Positions 9,170-19,017 are shown, counted from the first letter of the stretch. The stretch: DNA of 64,000 nt from Gammaproteobacteria bacterium UBA7310 (GCA_002471665.1 DKQK01000072.1:64847-128846), one strand, 5' to 3'. The notes: generated by a model not told the origin, from the letters alone. Made by a program: numbers and translations.

Positions 9170-9179
9170 GGTGATTGGA

Positions 9180-10487
9180 TTACAGCCCCATACAATTGGC
9201 GTAGTAAGTGGTGGTTGCCGGCCAGTCACTGAACACACCAATGACGCCAACATCCTGGGCCAATACATGCAAAACCCGCAGGGTATCACCATCGTTGTTG
9301 ATGGCATCGCGAATGGACTGATGGTACCAGCCGCCACCGCCGCTCAGCGGGCCATCCCGTTCCAGAGTCCAGGTAATGATGTCCAGGCCGGCCGCTCTGG
9401 CGTTGATGGCGTATTCCGAGGGTATTAAGTTGCCGTTGTTGTCCAGTGTCAACAGCGCCCACATGGGCGGGGCTACAATATTAACACCCTGGTTTTTCAA
9501 GGCTTCCATGGAGGCCAGAGTGGGGGAAAAATCATTGGACTCATACATGCGGGCATCAAGAAACACCGCCTGCCTGCCAAACGCCGGATTCTGTTCAATC
9601 CAGAATTTTACATCGTCAAGGTCGAAGGATTGAGGCCAGACCTGGTGCGGCGCGATGCCGGCTGCCTTGTACTCATCGATCATCTGCTGTGCGTAATCTT
9701 GTTGACTGTAGTCGCCCTCAAAAGGCATTTCCACACTGGGGGATTTCAGCTCCGGAGTAAATTTGGCGCCCAGTTCCTTGATTAATTCGATGCTCTGGGC
9801 GTGGGTCAGCAAGGTACCGCAGGTGGCGTACAGGTCGGTGCGCCAGTCGGCCGTGCCCTGCATATATTCCTGCGCGGTGGTGGCAGCCGGGTTGAAGGCA
9901 TCCATCTTGCCGCACAGGCTTTTGAATTCCGCCAGGGTGATATCACTGGTGCAACAACTGGCCTGCGCCGGCGTACCCGACAACGGATCTGCGGGGGTAA
10001 AGGGCACGCTGCATTTGGCCGCCAGTTCGGGAATGTCCAGAATGTTGGTAGTGGTGTGCAGGTCACATTGTGAATGTCGGCATACCAGCTGTTTGTCTTT
10101 GGTGAAAGTTACATCGCATTCAATGATACCGGCTCCCTGGGTGGCGGCAGCCTGGTAGGATTCCCTGGTGTGTTCGGGGAACTGTAATGCGGCGCCGCGG
10201 TGCCCGATGGAAAAGTCGGTTTTGAAAAACGGACCTTTCTCGCATTGCTTGAGGGCCTGCTTCAGGGCACTGTCATCCAGCTCCTCCAGCAGATAAAACG
10301 GCCGCGGACCAAGTTGCACGGCACCGCCTTTGATGTAGTTGAACAGCCAGTGAGGCTTGCCCTGTTGGGCAGGGTGTTTGTGGTGGGCGGCGCGGCCGGT
10401 TTCTTTGCCTGTGCCATTGCCGGCAAAGGCTGCCCCGCTTAACAGCGCAGACAGGATCAACCCCACTGCTATCAGTTGCTTTTTCAT
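9180..10487 (-). CDS. Secreted glycerophosphodiester phosphodiesterase (GDPD family)
   Basis: Periplasmic or secreted enzyme (435 residues) that would hydrolyse glycerophosphodiesters to glycerol-3-phosphate and an alcohol. The signal peptide is MKKQLIAVGLILSALLSGAAFA. The GDPD catalytic start is HRGAALQFPEHTRESYQAA, with the two His and the metal-binding Glu; IIECDVTFTKDKQLVCRHSQ gives further metal ligands. The C-terminal half holds the barrel, with YKAAGIAPHQVWPQSFDLDD and IVAPPMWALL. The start has a GGAGA ribosome site. It is monocistronic by spacing. The length is that of the long, Cys-containing secreted GDPDs rather than short cytoplasmic UgpQ. Confidence 0.88.
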   Translation of the reverse strand: MKKQLIAVGLILSALLSGAAFAGNGTGKETGRAAHHKHPAQQGKPHWLFNYIKGGAVQLGPRPFYLLEELDDSALKQALKQCEKGPFFKTDFSIGHRGAALQFPEHTRESYQAAATQGAGIIECDVTFTKDKQLVCRHSQCDLHTTTNILDIPELAAKCSVPFTPADPLSGTPAQASCCTSDITLAEFKSLCGKMDAFNPAATTAQEYMQGTADWRTDLYATCGTLLTHAQSIELIKELGAKFTPELKSPSVEMPFEGDYSQQDYAQQMIDEYKAAGIAPHQVWPQSFDLDDVKFWIEQNPAFGRQAVFLDARMYESNDFSPTLASMEALKNQGVNIVAPPMWALLTLDNNGNLIPSEYAINARAAGLDIITWTLERDGPLSGGGGWYHQSIRDAINNDGDTLRVLHVLAQDVGVIGVFSDWPATTTYYANCMGL

Positions 10488-10679
10488 AGGTCTATTCTCC
10501 GAAAAAATTCTGTTCCAAGCAAAATTAAGGATTCAAACGGAGTCTTGAGCCTAGGTGGGTTATGTTGCGTGGGTATGCTGATCTGGTGACAAGGCAGTGA
10601 CAGGTGCAGGTCAGTCTGGTGAATTAATTCGTTGGAGGGCACACCCGGCGCTGTGGCCGAGCGTGTTTGCAGGTGGCTG

Positions 10680-11210
10680 TCAGTTTGGTCGGGCGTTGGC
10701 GGCCTGCTTGATGACGGCAGGGCCGGCGACCGCTTCCACGGCTTCCTGCACCTCTTTGCGCAGGCCCAGCAGAAAGGCGACTTCAGCGGCGACAAACAGT
10801 GGGCCGATGGCCAGACCCACCACATCATCCAGGAAGGCCGGTTTACGGCGCTCATAGATGTGGCCCACAAACTGAATGATCCAGCCCACCACAAACAACC
10901 CGAGCCCCGCGCTGAGCCAAAGTGCAGTGGACTGTGCGGCCAGGGCCTGGCCGATCCACAGGCTTATTGCCAGAGCAACCGCCATGGTAAGGCCAAAGCG
11001 CAGATCCAGTTTCAAATAGAATACCGAGGCGGCGCTGGCCACCAGCAGGGCGGGGGTCAGGCTGAGGCCCAGTAGATGCCATTCCGGGCGTGACAGCAGG
11101 GTCGCCACCGCCACCGCAATCAGGGGGATTCCGATAAAGTGGGTGAGGATATTGCGTTTGTCACGATGGTATTCGGCGTATTGGATCAGCTGTTCGTTGA
11201 GGGTTTTCAT
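10680..11210 (-). CDS. Mpo1-like (DUF962) integral membrane protein
   Basis: 176-residue membrane protein of the DUF962/YGL010w family. The N-terminal motif YAEYHRDKRNILTHFIGIP carries the conserved His/Asn residues, and FVGHIYERRKPAFLDD near residue 120 is the second signature. Four or so hydrophobic helices lie between and after. Yeast Mpo1 is an iron-dependent dioxygenase in alpha-oxidation of 2-hydroxy fatty acids; the same chemistry here is an inference from homology. The last 20 residues are polar. The gene runs in the same direction as the GDPD gene but 190 bases upstream, so co-transcription is uncertain. Confidence 0.82.
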   Translation of the reverse strand: MKTLNEQLIQYAEYHRDKRNILTHFIGIPLIAVAVATLLSRPEWHLLGLSLTPALLVASAASVFYLKLDLRFGLTMAVALAISLWIGQALAAQSTALWLSAGLGLFVVGWIIQFVGHIYERRKPAFLDDVVGLAIGPLFVAAEVAFLLGLRKEVQEAVEAVAGPAVIKQAANARPN

Positions 11211-11287
11211 GCCGGGTTCCTTGTCTGTTTGTTATGGTCAGTTGCCACTCATGTGGTCAGCCTAACCAATGGGTTACCGCAAGTCTG

Positions 11288-12007
11288 TCAGCTGCCTGAC
11301 ATTGGTGGCAGATTTCCCAGCTGTTGCAGGGCGTCCAGATCCAGAACTTCAATGCCGCCATACACCAGGCGGATCAGGCCGCGGGTTTCCAGATCCTTGA
11401 GTATCTGATTGGTGGTCTGGCGTGAGATGGACAGCATGCGCCCCAGTTGCTCCTGCTGCAGGCGGATGGTTTGCGGATGGTTTGCGGTGCGGGCACCGTA
11501 GCCTTCCGCCATCAATGCCAGCCGGCGAACCAGTCTTTTGGGGGCGGGCAACAGGGCAAAATCCTCGATGGCGTAAAACGTCAGGCGCAGTTTCTGGGTC
11601 AACAACTGGCCAAAGGCACGCCAGTATCGGGGCTGTTCCGCCAGCAGTGCATCCAGTGCTGGCTGGGGTACATGCAATAACAGGCAATCGGTCTCGGCAA
11701 TGGCATCGTGGGTGCGGGCTTCGCCATCAAACAGCGAGATTTCTCCAATCCAGTTGGGTGGATCGATAAACGTCAGGATGGCCTCCTTGCCGTCTTCACC
11801 CAGCATGCCGATGCGCAAAGCACCTTCAATGACGGCATACAGGCCACAGGGAGCGTCGCCACGCAAGAACAACGTATTGCCCCGGGACAGGGTCTTGACT
11901 TTGCCGGCAGCAATCAGGGCGTCTTGTAACGGTGTGGCAATGGCACTGAACCAACGGCCTTGCTGCAGGGTGTGCGTCACTTTTTGAATCTGGGGGATGT
12001 CCTGCAT
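11288..12007 (-). CDS. Crp/Fnr family transcriptional regulator
   Basis: 239-residue regulator. The N-terminal cyclic-nucleotide-binding-like beta barrel (about 20-140) shows GNTLFLRGDAPCGLYAVIEG and WIGEISLFDGEARTHDAIAE. A dimerisation helix follows, then a C-terminal winged helix with LGRMLSISRQTTNQILKDLE as recognition helix. No Fnr-type N-terminal Cys cluster is visible, so an iron-sulphur oxygen sensor is unlikely. It lies 60 bases downstream of the large CHASE kinase gene on the same strand, and the two may be co-transcribed. Targets are unknown. Confidence 0.85.
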   Translation of the reverse strand: MQDIPQIQKVTHTLQQGRWFSAIATPLQDALIAAGKVKTLSRGNTLFLRGDAPCGLYAVIEGALRIGMLGEDGKEAILTFIDPPNWIGEISLFDGEARTHDAIAETDCLLLHVPQPALDALLAEQPRYWRAFGQLLTQKLRLTFYAIEDFALLPAPKRLVRRLALMAEGYGARTANHPQTIRLQQEQLGRMLSISRQTTNQILKDLETRGLIRLVYGGIEVLDLDALQQLGNLPPMSGS

Positions 12008-12067
12008 TACCTGGGCTTATGTTTGTTGTTTGTTCGAGGGTAACGCAGTGGTGGTGTAAAGCCAATA

Positions 12068-15000
12068 TCAGGTTGAATGTGTGTTCAGCCAATCCCGGAA
12101 GCGCTCCAGCACCGCCTTGGCGGCTGCATGCAAGCTGGTTTTCAGGGCTTCTATTTCTTGGATGTTCTGGTTCTTTGCGGCCAGTTCCATGGCGGCGGAT
12201 ATCTGTTCCAGCTGGGCTGCTTTCATTTGCCCGGCGCTGCCTTTGATGGTGTGCACCAGATAGCGTATTTTGGCAAAATTGTGCTGGTGTATGGTGTCAT
12301 CAAGAGTGTGTAGATGTTGCGGAATATGATCGCAGAAGGATTCCAGCAACAGGCGCAGGCGATCCTGCCGCTGTTTGACCATGGTCAGGGCTTCGCTTTC
12401 ATTCCACACGCCTGCGCCTGTGCTGTACCCGGAAGGAGGTTGATCGTTGGGTTCCGTATCGGCTTGCTGTGGCGCCCTGCCCAGCACCCACTGTTGTAGC
12501 TTTTCCACCAGGCGCTCGGTGGAAATGGGTTTGCTCAGGTAATCGTCCATTCCGGCCTGCAGGCACTTTTCCCGATCCCCTTTCATGGCATTGGCGGTCA
12601 TGGCAATGATGGGAATCTTGCGGTAGTTCTCGCCTGCCAAACCCTGGCGGATGCGCCGGGTGGTTTCATAGCCGTCCAGTTCCGGCATCTGGCAGTCCAT
12701 CAGAATCAGCGTATAAGGTTCCTGTGCCGGAGCGGACAAGAGGGATTCCATGGCCTCCAGGCCGTTGCCGGCGATATCGGCATTCAGGCCATAGTCGGCC
12801 AGGATCTGTTTGGCCACTTCGATATTGACGTTGTTGTCCTCCACCAGAAGAATGCGGGTGGCCTGCGGCCAGTGCAGGGTGTCGCCTGGTGTCAGTTCGT
12901 GGCGCAGTGATTTCAAGACATGGCGAGTGATCAGCGGCGCGTCGGCATCCTGCGTGGATATCACCGACAGGGTGGTGAGCAGATCTTCCGTGGTAACCGG
13001 TTTGGGGAAGTAGGCGCTGAACCCCAGCTCCCCGAAGTAACGGGCATCCCCACGGTGGGCCATGCTGGTCATCATGACCAGTTTGATGTCCTTTAGCTGA
13101 TGATCCGCCTTTAACCGTTGTGCCAGTTGTGCACCACTCATGCCGGGCATGCTCATGTCCAGGATGGCAATATCGAACGGGGGGCGGCGCTGCGGCTCTC
13201 TGGCCATCTGCTCTTCGCAACGCTGCAATGCTGCCTGGCCGCTGCCGGCTTCGCACACGCTGATGCCCCAGTGGGTCAATTGGCCCTGGAGCACCTCGAG
13301 ATTGGTGCTGTTGTCGTCTACCACCAGAATCCTCAGGCTGCGGGTATCAATCTCCGGCAATACCGGGCGGGCCATCTGACTGGGTTCCAGGCGCAGATGA
13401 AAGGTGAAGCAACTGCCTTGCCCCGGTGCGCTTTCAACCTGGATATCACCGCCCATTGTTTGGGCCAGTTGTTTGCAAATGGCCAGCCCCAGGCCGGTAC
13501 CGCCGTATTGTCGGGTAGTGCTGGCATCCACTTGTGTGAATGGGGAGAAAAGCGTTGCCAGCTTGGCCTGGGGAATGCCTATGCCTGAGTCTATGATGCT
13601 GGCAGTAAACATCAGGCCGTTATCGTTTGGGGACAGTGCACAGCGAATTAAAATTTCGCCTTGGAGGGTAAACTTGATCGCGTTGCCCACCAGGTTGGTG
13701 AAGATCTGGCGGATGCGGCTGGGGTCGCCCCGCACCATGCTGGCGTCCACCCCGGTCAGATCCAGAATCAGCTCCAAGCCTTTTTCCTGCGCCTTCAGCG
13801 CCATTGCTTCGGAAACGTCACCCAACATGGCCCGTAAATCGAAATCCAGTAATTCGATGTCCAGTTTGCCGGCGTCCACCTTGGAGAAATCCAGGATATC
13901 GTTGATCAGCAAGAGCAGGGATTCCGCGCTACTCATGGCCAGGTTCAGGCGCCGCAACTGGTTGCTGTCCAGGTGGGTTTTTTGCAGCAGGTTGAGCATA
14001 CCCAATACGCCGTTCATGGGGGTGCGGATTTCGTGGCTCATGGTGGCCAGAAACTCGCTCTTGGTGCGGGCCGCCTGTTCGGCGGCTTCTTTGGCCGCAA
14101 CCAGATCCTGTTCGGCGCGGCGGCGTGCGGCCTGGTTACGGTAGCCGTCGATCAATTGGGCGATGGTGGTCATCAGCGGTTGCAGCCAGGTCACCATGCC
14201 CAGATCGTAACCTGCCTGCCGATTGGCCAGCCCCACCATCGCCAATCCTCGCCCTTTATGGATGATGGGAATACCGAGAAAGGCCTGCATGGGTGGATGA
14301 TTATCCGGTAGCCCTGCGGTCCGCATATCGTTGCCGGGGCTGTTGGAGAGCACAGGCTGCAGCGAAGTCATGGCCTGTCCGATCAGGGAGTCCGGGTTAT
14401 GAAACTCCATGCCCTGAACGGCGAATTGTTCATAGAATGCCTCGCTCTCTTCATGCAGTTCATGGGGGTCCGGTTCGCTGATCATGGCCTGCACTTTAAG
14501 AAACGGTGCGCCGTCATCCCCATAAAGGATTTCACCGATAAAACCCTCCCGGCTTTGGGTCAGGGCCAGCACATTCTTCAGCAAGCTTTGCAGTGCCTCC
14601 AGGTAATTCTCATTGACGATGAAAGCGGATTGCGCCCGGCCAATGGCCCTGAGCAGGGACATCTGCCGTTCCAGTTGTTCGTGCGTCTGGGCCAGGCGCT
14701 GTTCATTCAATTTGCGTTCGGTGATGTCCTGCAGGGAGCCATACAGCCGAATGCAGTGACCGTTTTCAAATTCACCCTGACCGGTACTGGTCACCCATAT
14801 TTCGCTGCCCTGGGCGGTGATGATCTTGGCTTCCAGCTTCCAGGGCTGTTGCTGGGTTCGGCACAGGGTAATGGCCTGCTCCATGGCCCGGCGGTGGGCG
14901 CCTTCCTCAAAAAAACGCACCGCATCGCCGGGCCCGGGCTGGAAATCCGGTGCCACCTCCTGAATTTCCTTGGTCACCGGCGACCAGTACAGGGTGCCAG

Positions 15001-15973
15001 CCTCCAGGTCCGCTTCCCAGGCACCGATACGGGCCTGCCGGCTCATCTGTTCCAGGGACGCTTTCTGCGCCTCGGAAAGTTCCACCAGGGTTTGTAATCG
15101 ATGGTTGTTCAGGCGGTGGTGTTGGTAGAGCCGCACCAAGGTGCACAGACCGAAGATAAACAGGCCTCCGATGACCGCCATGGTGGTTCGCAATACCATG
15201 GCGTTGGGGGCATGGGGTGGCCATCCGCGCTTTGGAATCGCAGCAATTTGCCAGGCCCCGGAGGGCAGGGTGACCTGTGACAGCACCGGATTCCGCTGGA
15301 ACAGGTCGGGGTTTCCAAAAAACACCTCACCCTGTTCGCCTTTGCCATCCTTGCCCCGCAGGGCGATTTGGTAGGGCAGCGAAGGGTTGCGTAATCCCGC
15401 TTGCTGATAGAGTTGCTCGGCGTCGATGACCGCGGAAATCAGGCCCCAGAATTCCTCCCGGCCATTGCGCTCAACGAACACCGGGATGCGACCGATGATG
15501 CCGCTACCACCCTGCACCAGCTGCAACGGCCCGGCAATGACCATATCATTGCTGGACTTGGCTTCCAGTGCCGCCCGCCGTTGCTCTTCATTCCGGGCCA
15601 GGTTGAGCCCGATGGCGCCTTCGTTGCCGGCGAGCGGGTACATCAGGCGGATGATCATGTCGGGAGCGCCACCAATGTTTTTCAGCTGATGCTGGCTGTC
15701 CAGCAGGTGTCGCGCGATGTCCGAGAAGCGCTGCTGATTCAGGTCGGGCTCCAGTCGAATGGCCGCCACCAGGCCCTGTACTGTTTGTAGATTGGAACTC
15801 AGGCTACCTTCCAGGTTGGCACGTAACAGGCTGATATCACTCAGGATATCGTTGCGCAGTCGCCTGTCTGCAGTTTGGTTGTTGAGTTGGTCGACCAACA
15901 CGCCGCCGGCCACGATGAGCAGTGTCAGAAAAGCAGGAATTAACCAGATGTAATAGCGTGCATAGTTGCTCAG
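12068..15973 (-). CDS. CHASE-PAS-GAF hybrid histidine kinase with two receivers and Hpt; probable CTG start
   Basis: Very large phosphorelay kinase (about 1301 residues from CTG 15973). In order: N-terminal membrane helix (about 6-28), extracellular CHASE domain (about 40-240, with VIAGPLQLVQGGSGIIGRIP), second helix (about 258-282), PAS (about 310-420), GAF (about 440-610), HisKA with SHEIRTPMNG (His near 647), and HATPase. Then come two receiver domains (LRILVVDDNSTN with ILDMSMPG; TRILLVEDNNVN with LMDCQMPELDG) and a C-terminal Hpt domain (YLVHTIKGSAGQ). No ATG, GTG or TTG occurs in frame between the upstream stop and GTG 15913, and starting there would destroy the first helix that CHASE needs. 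CTG at 15973 has GAGGTGG about seven bases upstream. CHASE ligands are unknown here. Confidence 0.85.
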   Translation of the reverse strand: MSNYARYYIWLIPAFLTLLIVAGGVLVDQLNNQTADRRLRNDILSDISLLRANLEGSLSSNLQTVQGLVAAIRLEPDLNQQRFSDIARHLLDSQHQLKNIGGAPDMIIRLMYPLAGNEGAIGLNLARNEEQRRAALEAKSSNDMVIAGPLQLVQGGSGIIGRIPVFVERNGREEFWGLISAVIDAEQLYQQAGLRNPSLPYQIALRGKDGKGEQGEVFFGNPDLFQRNPVLSQVTLPSGAWQIAAIPKRGWPPHAPNAMVLRTTMAVIGGLFIFGLCTLVRLYQHHRLNNHRLQTLVELSEAQKASLEQMSRQARIGAWEADLEAGTLYWSPVTKEIQEVAPDFQPGPGDAVRFFEEGAHRRAMEQAITLCRTQQQPWKLEAKIITAQGSEIWVTSTGQGEFENGHCIRLYGSLQDITERKLNEQRLAQTHEQLERQMSLLRAIGRAQSAFIVNENYLEALQSLLKNVLALTQSREGFIGEILYGDDGAPFLKVQAMISEPDPHELHEESEAFYEQFAVQGMEFHNPDSLIGQAMTSLQPVLSNSPGNDMRTAGLPDNHPPMQAFLGIPIIHKGRGLAMVGLANRQAGYDLGMVTWLQPLMTTIAQLIDGYRNQAARRRAEQDLVAAKEAAEQAARTKSEFLATMSHEIRTPMNGVLGMLNLLQKTHLDSNQLRRLNLAMSSAESLLLLINDILDFSKVDAGKLDIELLDFDLRAMLGDVSEAMALKAQEKGLELILDLTGVDASMVRGDPSRIRQIFTNLVGNAIKFTLQGEILIRCALSPNDNGLMFTASIIDSGIGIPQAKLATLFSPFTQVDASTTRQYGGTGLGLAICKQLAQTMGGDIQVESAPGQGSCFTFHLRLEPSQMARPVLPEIDTRSLRILVVDDNSTNLEVLQGQLTHWGISVCEAGSGQAALQRCEEQMAREPQRRPPFDIAILDMSMPGMSGAQLAQRLKADHQLKDIKLVMMTSMAHRGDARYFGELGFSAYFPKPVTTEDLLTTLSVISTQDADAPLITRHVLKSLRHELTPGDTLHWPQATRILLVEDNNVNIEVAKQILADYGLNADIAGNGLEAMESLLSAPAQEPYTLILMDCQMPELDGYETTRRIRQGLAGENYRKIPIIAMTANAMKGDREKCLQAGMDDYLSKPISTERLVEKLQQWVLGRAPQQADTEPNDQPPSGYSTGAGVWNESEALTMVKQRQDRLRLLLESFCDHIPQHLHTLDDTIHQHNFAKIRYLVHTIKGSAGQMKAAQLEQISAAMELAAKNQNIQEIEALKTSLHAAAKAVLERFRDWLNTHST

Positions 15974-16099
15974 GAAGGTCCACCTCTGTCCATGAAGGGT
16001 TTTTAGTATTTATAGTCCACCCGGCCCGATTTGTCCTATGGCGCGGCGGCGGCAACGGGCCGTCAGTGGTGGGCGGTGCGGGCTATGCATACGCCTCGA

Positions 16100-17074
16100 T
16101 TACTTGGCGCCGGGCGGCTTTTGCGCCACCAATTCGGGGCGGCCAAAAATCGCCCGGGTGAAAGCCCGGGTCAGCAGGGTGGACGGTAGGCCCCGTATGC
16201 GGCGGGTGGCCTCTACATAGGCGGGCCCATTGCGGATGATAGCCGGGGCAGCCGGCTCGGCAAGGCTCAGTACGGTGCGGCCGCTGGCGAACAGCAACCG
16301 CTCCTTGTTGCCATAGTGCAGGCCAAAATCCTCCCGCAGGCGGGGGGGCAGGGTGGCCGCGGTGGCTATTTTCAGCCAGGCCATGGCCGGTGCCAGGGTG
16401 AAATGCAGAGGCTGAAACAGAAACGCGGTCAACTCCCGGGTGGCCGGGGTGACAGCAAGCTGATCCGAATTCCACATGGTCTGGTTGTACTCCATGAAGG
16501 CATTCCAGTCCGGGGGCAGAATCTCGTCCGGAATCCCGAACATATAGGCAAACAACCGGGTTTCTTCGTAGAACTGATCTTTTTCCTGCTGGCTGAGGGG
16601 GCGACGGAACAGTTCGTACATCATCACCGTGGTATCCCACAGGGTGGCGTGTACCCAGAGCATGGCCTGTGCTTCGTTGGCCTGATAGGGCGTATCCCGG
16701 CCAAAAGCGCCGGCATCATAATCCATCCGGCCCTGAATCCGGCTATGAATGTTGTGTACCGCACGGGCGTATTTGGTGGCTTGTTCCAGATTGCCGTACA
16801 CGATGGAGAGCACTGAGGTGAAAGTGCGTTTGGCGCGGCCCAAAGGGTCTGTGCGGGTGTTGGAGTGCTCGTCCACGCCGCGGGTTACCCAGGGATGGGC
16901 AATCTGCAGCAGCAGGGCACGGCCGGCGCCGTGGGCTCCGAACAGTGCATGGCGTGAGAGCCGCCACATCATGGAATCCGGCCCGAACAGGCCCACTTCG
17001 GGATCTTTGACCTGGGCGGCCGCCCGCGCCAGTTGAGCCTCGAACTGGTCACGGCTGATGATATGCTGTTCCAT
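16100..17074 (-). CDS. Oxygenase MpaB / rubber oxygenase-like family protein (DUF2236)
   Basis: 324-residue protein of the DUF2236 family, which includes fungal MpaB and the heme-dependent latex-clearing oxygenase. Motifs: DPEVGLFGPDSMMWRLSRH, LLLQIAHPWVTRGVDEHSNT (family His cluster), and MLWVHATLWDTTVMMYELF. An Arg/His-rich central helical core and FMEYNQTMWNSDQL follow. Three in-frame starts exist: TTG 17155, ATG 17128 and ATG 17074. The last is chosen because the preceding residues do not resemble the family N-terminus; no start has a strong ribosome site. The substrate cannot be read from sequence. Confidence 0.8.
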   Translation of the reverse strand: MEQHIISRDQFEAQLARAAAQVKDPEVGLFGPDSMMWRLSRHALFGAHGAGRALLLQIAHPWVTRGVDEHSNTRTDPLGRAKRTFTSVLSIVYGNLEQATKYARAVHNIHSRIQGRMDYDAGAFGRDTPYQANEAQAMLWVHATLWDTTVMMYELFRRPLSQQEKDQFYEETRLFAYMFGIPDEILPPDWNAFMEYNQTMWNSDQLAVTPATRELTAFLFQPLHFTLAPAMAWLKIATAATLPPRLREDFGLHYGNKERLLFASGRTVLSLAEPAAPAIIRNGPAYVEATRRIRGLPSTLLTRAFTRAIFGRPELVAQKPPGAK

Positions 17075-17245
17075 TACTGCAGGGCACACTATTGCTGAAT
17101 GATTTATAAGCAAGTTTAGTCTGCTCATCAACTTATTGAAATCATCGGCTGGCAAAATGCGACAAAGGTGTGGCCCCGGCTTTGAATCTGTACAATATTG
17201 ATTAGGCAGACAATCTGCCGACCGTTACCCATCTGGGAGGCTTGT

Positions 17246-18244
17246 GTGACAAATACCAGCAGTTGGTTACCCGGGGCGACCCGGACCGAGCAGGATAAAG
17301 AGCGCCGGGTAGGTGTGGAGCTGGAGTTTGCCGGGCTGCAACCGGAGCAGATCATCCAGTGTGTGCAGGCGGAGCTGGGTGGCAAGGTGGAGCGCCACAG
17401 CAGTTTCGACTTCACCATTCACGACACCGCATTGGGTAAATTTGTGATTGAGCTGGATGCCACCTACGTTAAGGCGGTGGGTGCGCACCTGGAGGAATCG
17501 GCGGATCTGGAGGATGAATTCTCCATCGAGGCGGTGGCCACCGAATTGTTGACCAAGGCGGCGGAGCAGATTGTCCCCTGGGAGCTGGTCACACCACCGG
17601 TGCCGCTGTCGGAATTACACCGCGTGCAGGATTTATTCACCCGTTTACGGCAAGCGGGCGCCCTGGGTACCCGCAACAGTATTCGCTATGCCTTTGGCCT
17701 GCATTTGAATCCGGAGTTGCCGGGCACCGATGTCAGCACCATTCTGGCGTACCTGCGGGCGTATCTGTGTCTGTATGACTGGATCGCCGATCAGGATCAG
17801 ATTGACCTGACCCGTAAACTGACCAATTACATTAAGCATTTCGGTAAAGACTATATTCAGAAGGTAATTGACTGGCAGTACCAGCCGGGCCGGTCACAGC
17901 TGATCGACGACTATATCGATTTCAATCCCACACGAAACCGCAGCATGGACATGTTGCCGTTATTCACGCACCTGGACGAGGCGCGGGTCCGCAACCGTCT
18001 GGATGATCCCCGCATCAAGGCGAGGCCCACATTGCATTATCGATTGCCTAACTGCGATATCGATAACCCCAAGTGGAATCTGGATCAGCCCTGGCGAAAC
18101 TGGTTGCAGGTGGAACGTTTGGCGGCCGACCCAAAGCGCCTGCAGGCATTCTGTCACCGTTACCAGCAGTATCTGCAATCCTTTACCACACCGTTCGACA
18201 CGGAATGGCTCAGGACATCGTCCCGCCTGGTTAAGGAGTCATGA
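17246..18244 (+). CDS. Glutamine-synthetase-like amidoligase family enzyme
   Basis: 332-residue protein of the Amidoligase_2 type, predicted to form an amide or isopeptide bond with ATP. Visible motifs: RVGVELEFAG near the N-terminus (acidic metal-binding strand), KFVIELDATYVK, PWELVTPPVPLSEL, and YAFGLHLNPELPG (His of the GS-like active site). GTG 17246 is chosen because GGAGG lies five to seven bases upstream; the longer frame from 17198 has no support. The stop overlaps the start of the class I GATase (ATGA), and that gene overlaps a YqaA-like membrane protein. This implies a ligase/hydrolase pair acting on the same gamma-glutamyl-type compound. Substrate unknown. Confidence 0.8.
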   Translation: MTNTSSWLPGATRTEQDKERRVGVELEFAGLQPEQIIQCVQAELGGKVERHSSFDFTIHDTALGKFVIELDATYVKAVGAHLEESADLEDEFSIEAVATELLTKAAEQIVPWELVTPPVPLSELHRVQDLFTRLRQAGALGTRNSIRYAFGLHLNPELPGTDVSTILAYLRAYLCLYDWIADQDQIDLTRKLTNYIKHFGKDYIQKVIDWQYQPGRSQLIDDYIDFNPTRNRSMDMLPLFTHLDEARVRNRLDDPRIKARPTLHYRLPNCDIDNPKWNLDQPWRNWLQVERLAADPKRLQAFCHRYQQYLQSFTTPFDTEWLRTSSRLVKES

Positions 18245-19017
18245 GCATTTCACCACAACCGCCCATGCAGCCGTCGATGCAGCCATCCATGAAAACACCG
18301 GTGGAACATGTTCCCGTTGAATCGCCCTTGATCGCGGTAACCGGTGCTCATAAGCGCTTCCCCTTTGCCTGGTGGGCCACGCGCTTGATGCTGCGGCTGG
18401 CCGGATTACGGGCGCAATACGTCACTGCCCACACCGGCATGCCCCAGGTGCCGGTGCACGGAATCGTTATTGGCGGGGGTGATGATATTGAACCGGACCA
18501 TTACGGTGGTGAATTGCATCCCCGGCGCCGTTACGATGTGGAACGGGACCGATTTGAAATTGCCATGATCGAACAGGCACTGGAAGCCAACCTGCCCATG
18601 CTGGGTATTTGTCGCGGGGCCCAGTTAATCAATGTGGTTGCCGGCGGCTCTCTGCAACAGGACATTCGCCCCTTGCGCCGGGTAACGTCCAACCGGCGCA
18701 GTCTGCGCCCGGTAAAATGGGTGGATCTGGAACCCGGCAGCCGACTGGCCACGGGGCTGGCGGTGGAGGCGGTTAAGGTCAACAGCCTCCATGAGCAGGC
18801 CATAGAACGTCTTGGCGATGGCTTGACGATTGTGGGCCGGGACCGGGATGGGTTTGTGCAGGCGATTGAGGGCCGCTATGGCTTTTTGCTGGGCGTGCAG
18901 TGGCACCCTGAATACCTGTTTTACCAGCGTCGCCAGCGAGCCCTGTTCAGACTGTTTGAGCAGGCTGTGCGCCGTAATGACAGCCATCTCGAATTACACG
19001 ATCCGCAGTTGTCATGA
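18241..19017 (+). CDS. Class I glutamine amidotransferase, gamma-glutamyl-GABA hydrolase (PuuD) family
   Basis: 258-residue triad hydrolase. The nucleophile elbow is MLGICRGAQLINVVAGG (Cys near 123) and the His-Glu pair is in GVQWHPEYLF. GGGDDIEPDHYGGE is the PuuD-family loop that distinguishes it from glutamine-channelling GATases. Residues 1-30 are Pro/Ser-rich and not family-like. It overlaps the amidoligase by four bases and the YqaA-like gene by four bases. PuuD enzymes cut gamma-glutamyl amide bonds, so it may reverse or edit the amidoligase product; this is inferred from context. Confidence 0.85.
   Translation: MSISPQPPMQPSMQPSMKTPVEHVPVESPLIAVTGAHKRFPFAWWATRLMLRLAGLRAQYVTAHTGMPQVPVHGIVIGGGDDIEPDHYGGELHPRRRYDVERDRFEIAMIEQALEANLPMLGICRGAQLINVVAGGSLQQDIRPLRRVTSNRRSLRPVKWVDLEPGSRLATGLAVEAVKVNSLHEQAIERLGDGLTIVGRDRDGFVQAIEGRYGFLLGVQWHPEYLFYQRRQRALFRLFEQAVRRNDSHLELHDPQLS

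Noticed and set aside
12068..12499. Plus-strand frames over the Hpt region
   Set aside because: Short shadows of the kinase gene with no independent support.
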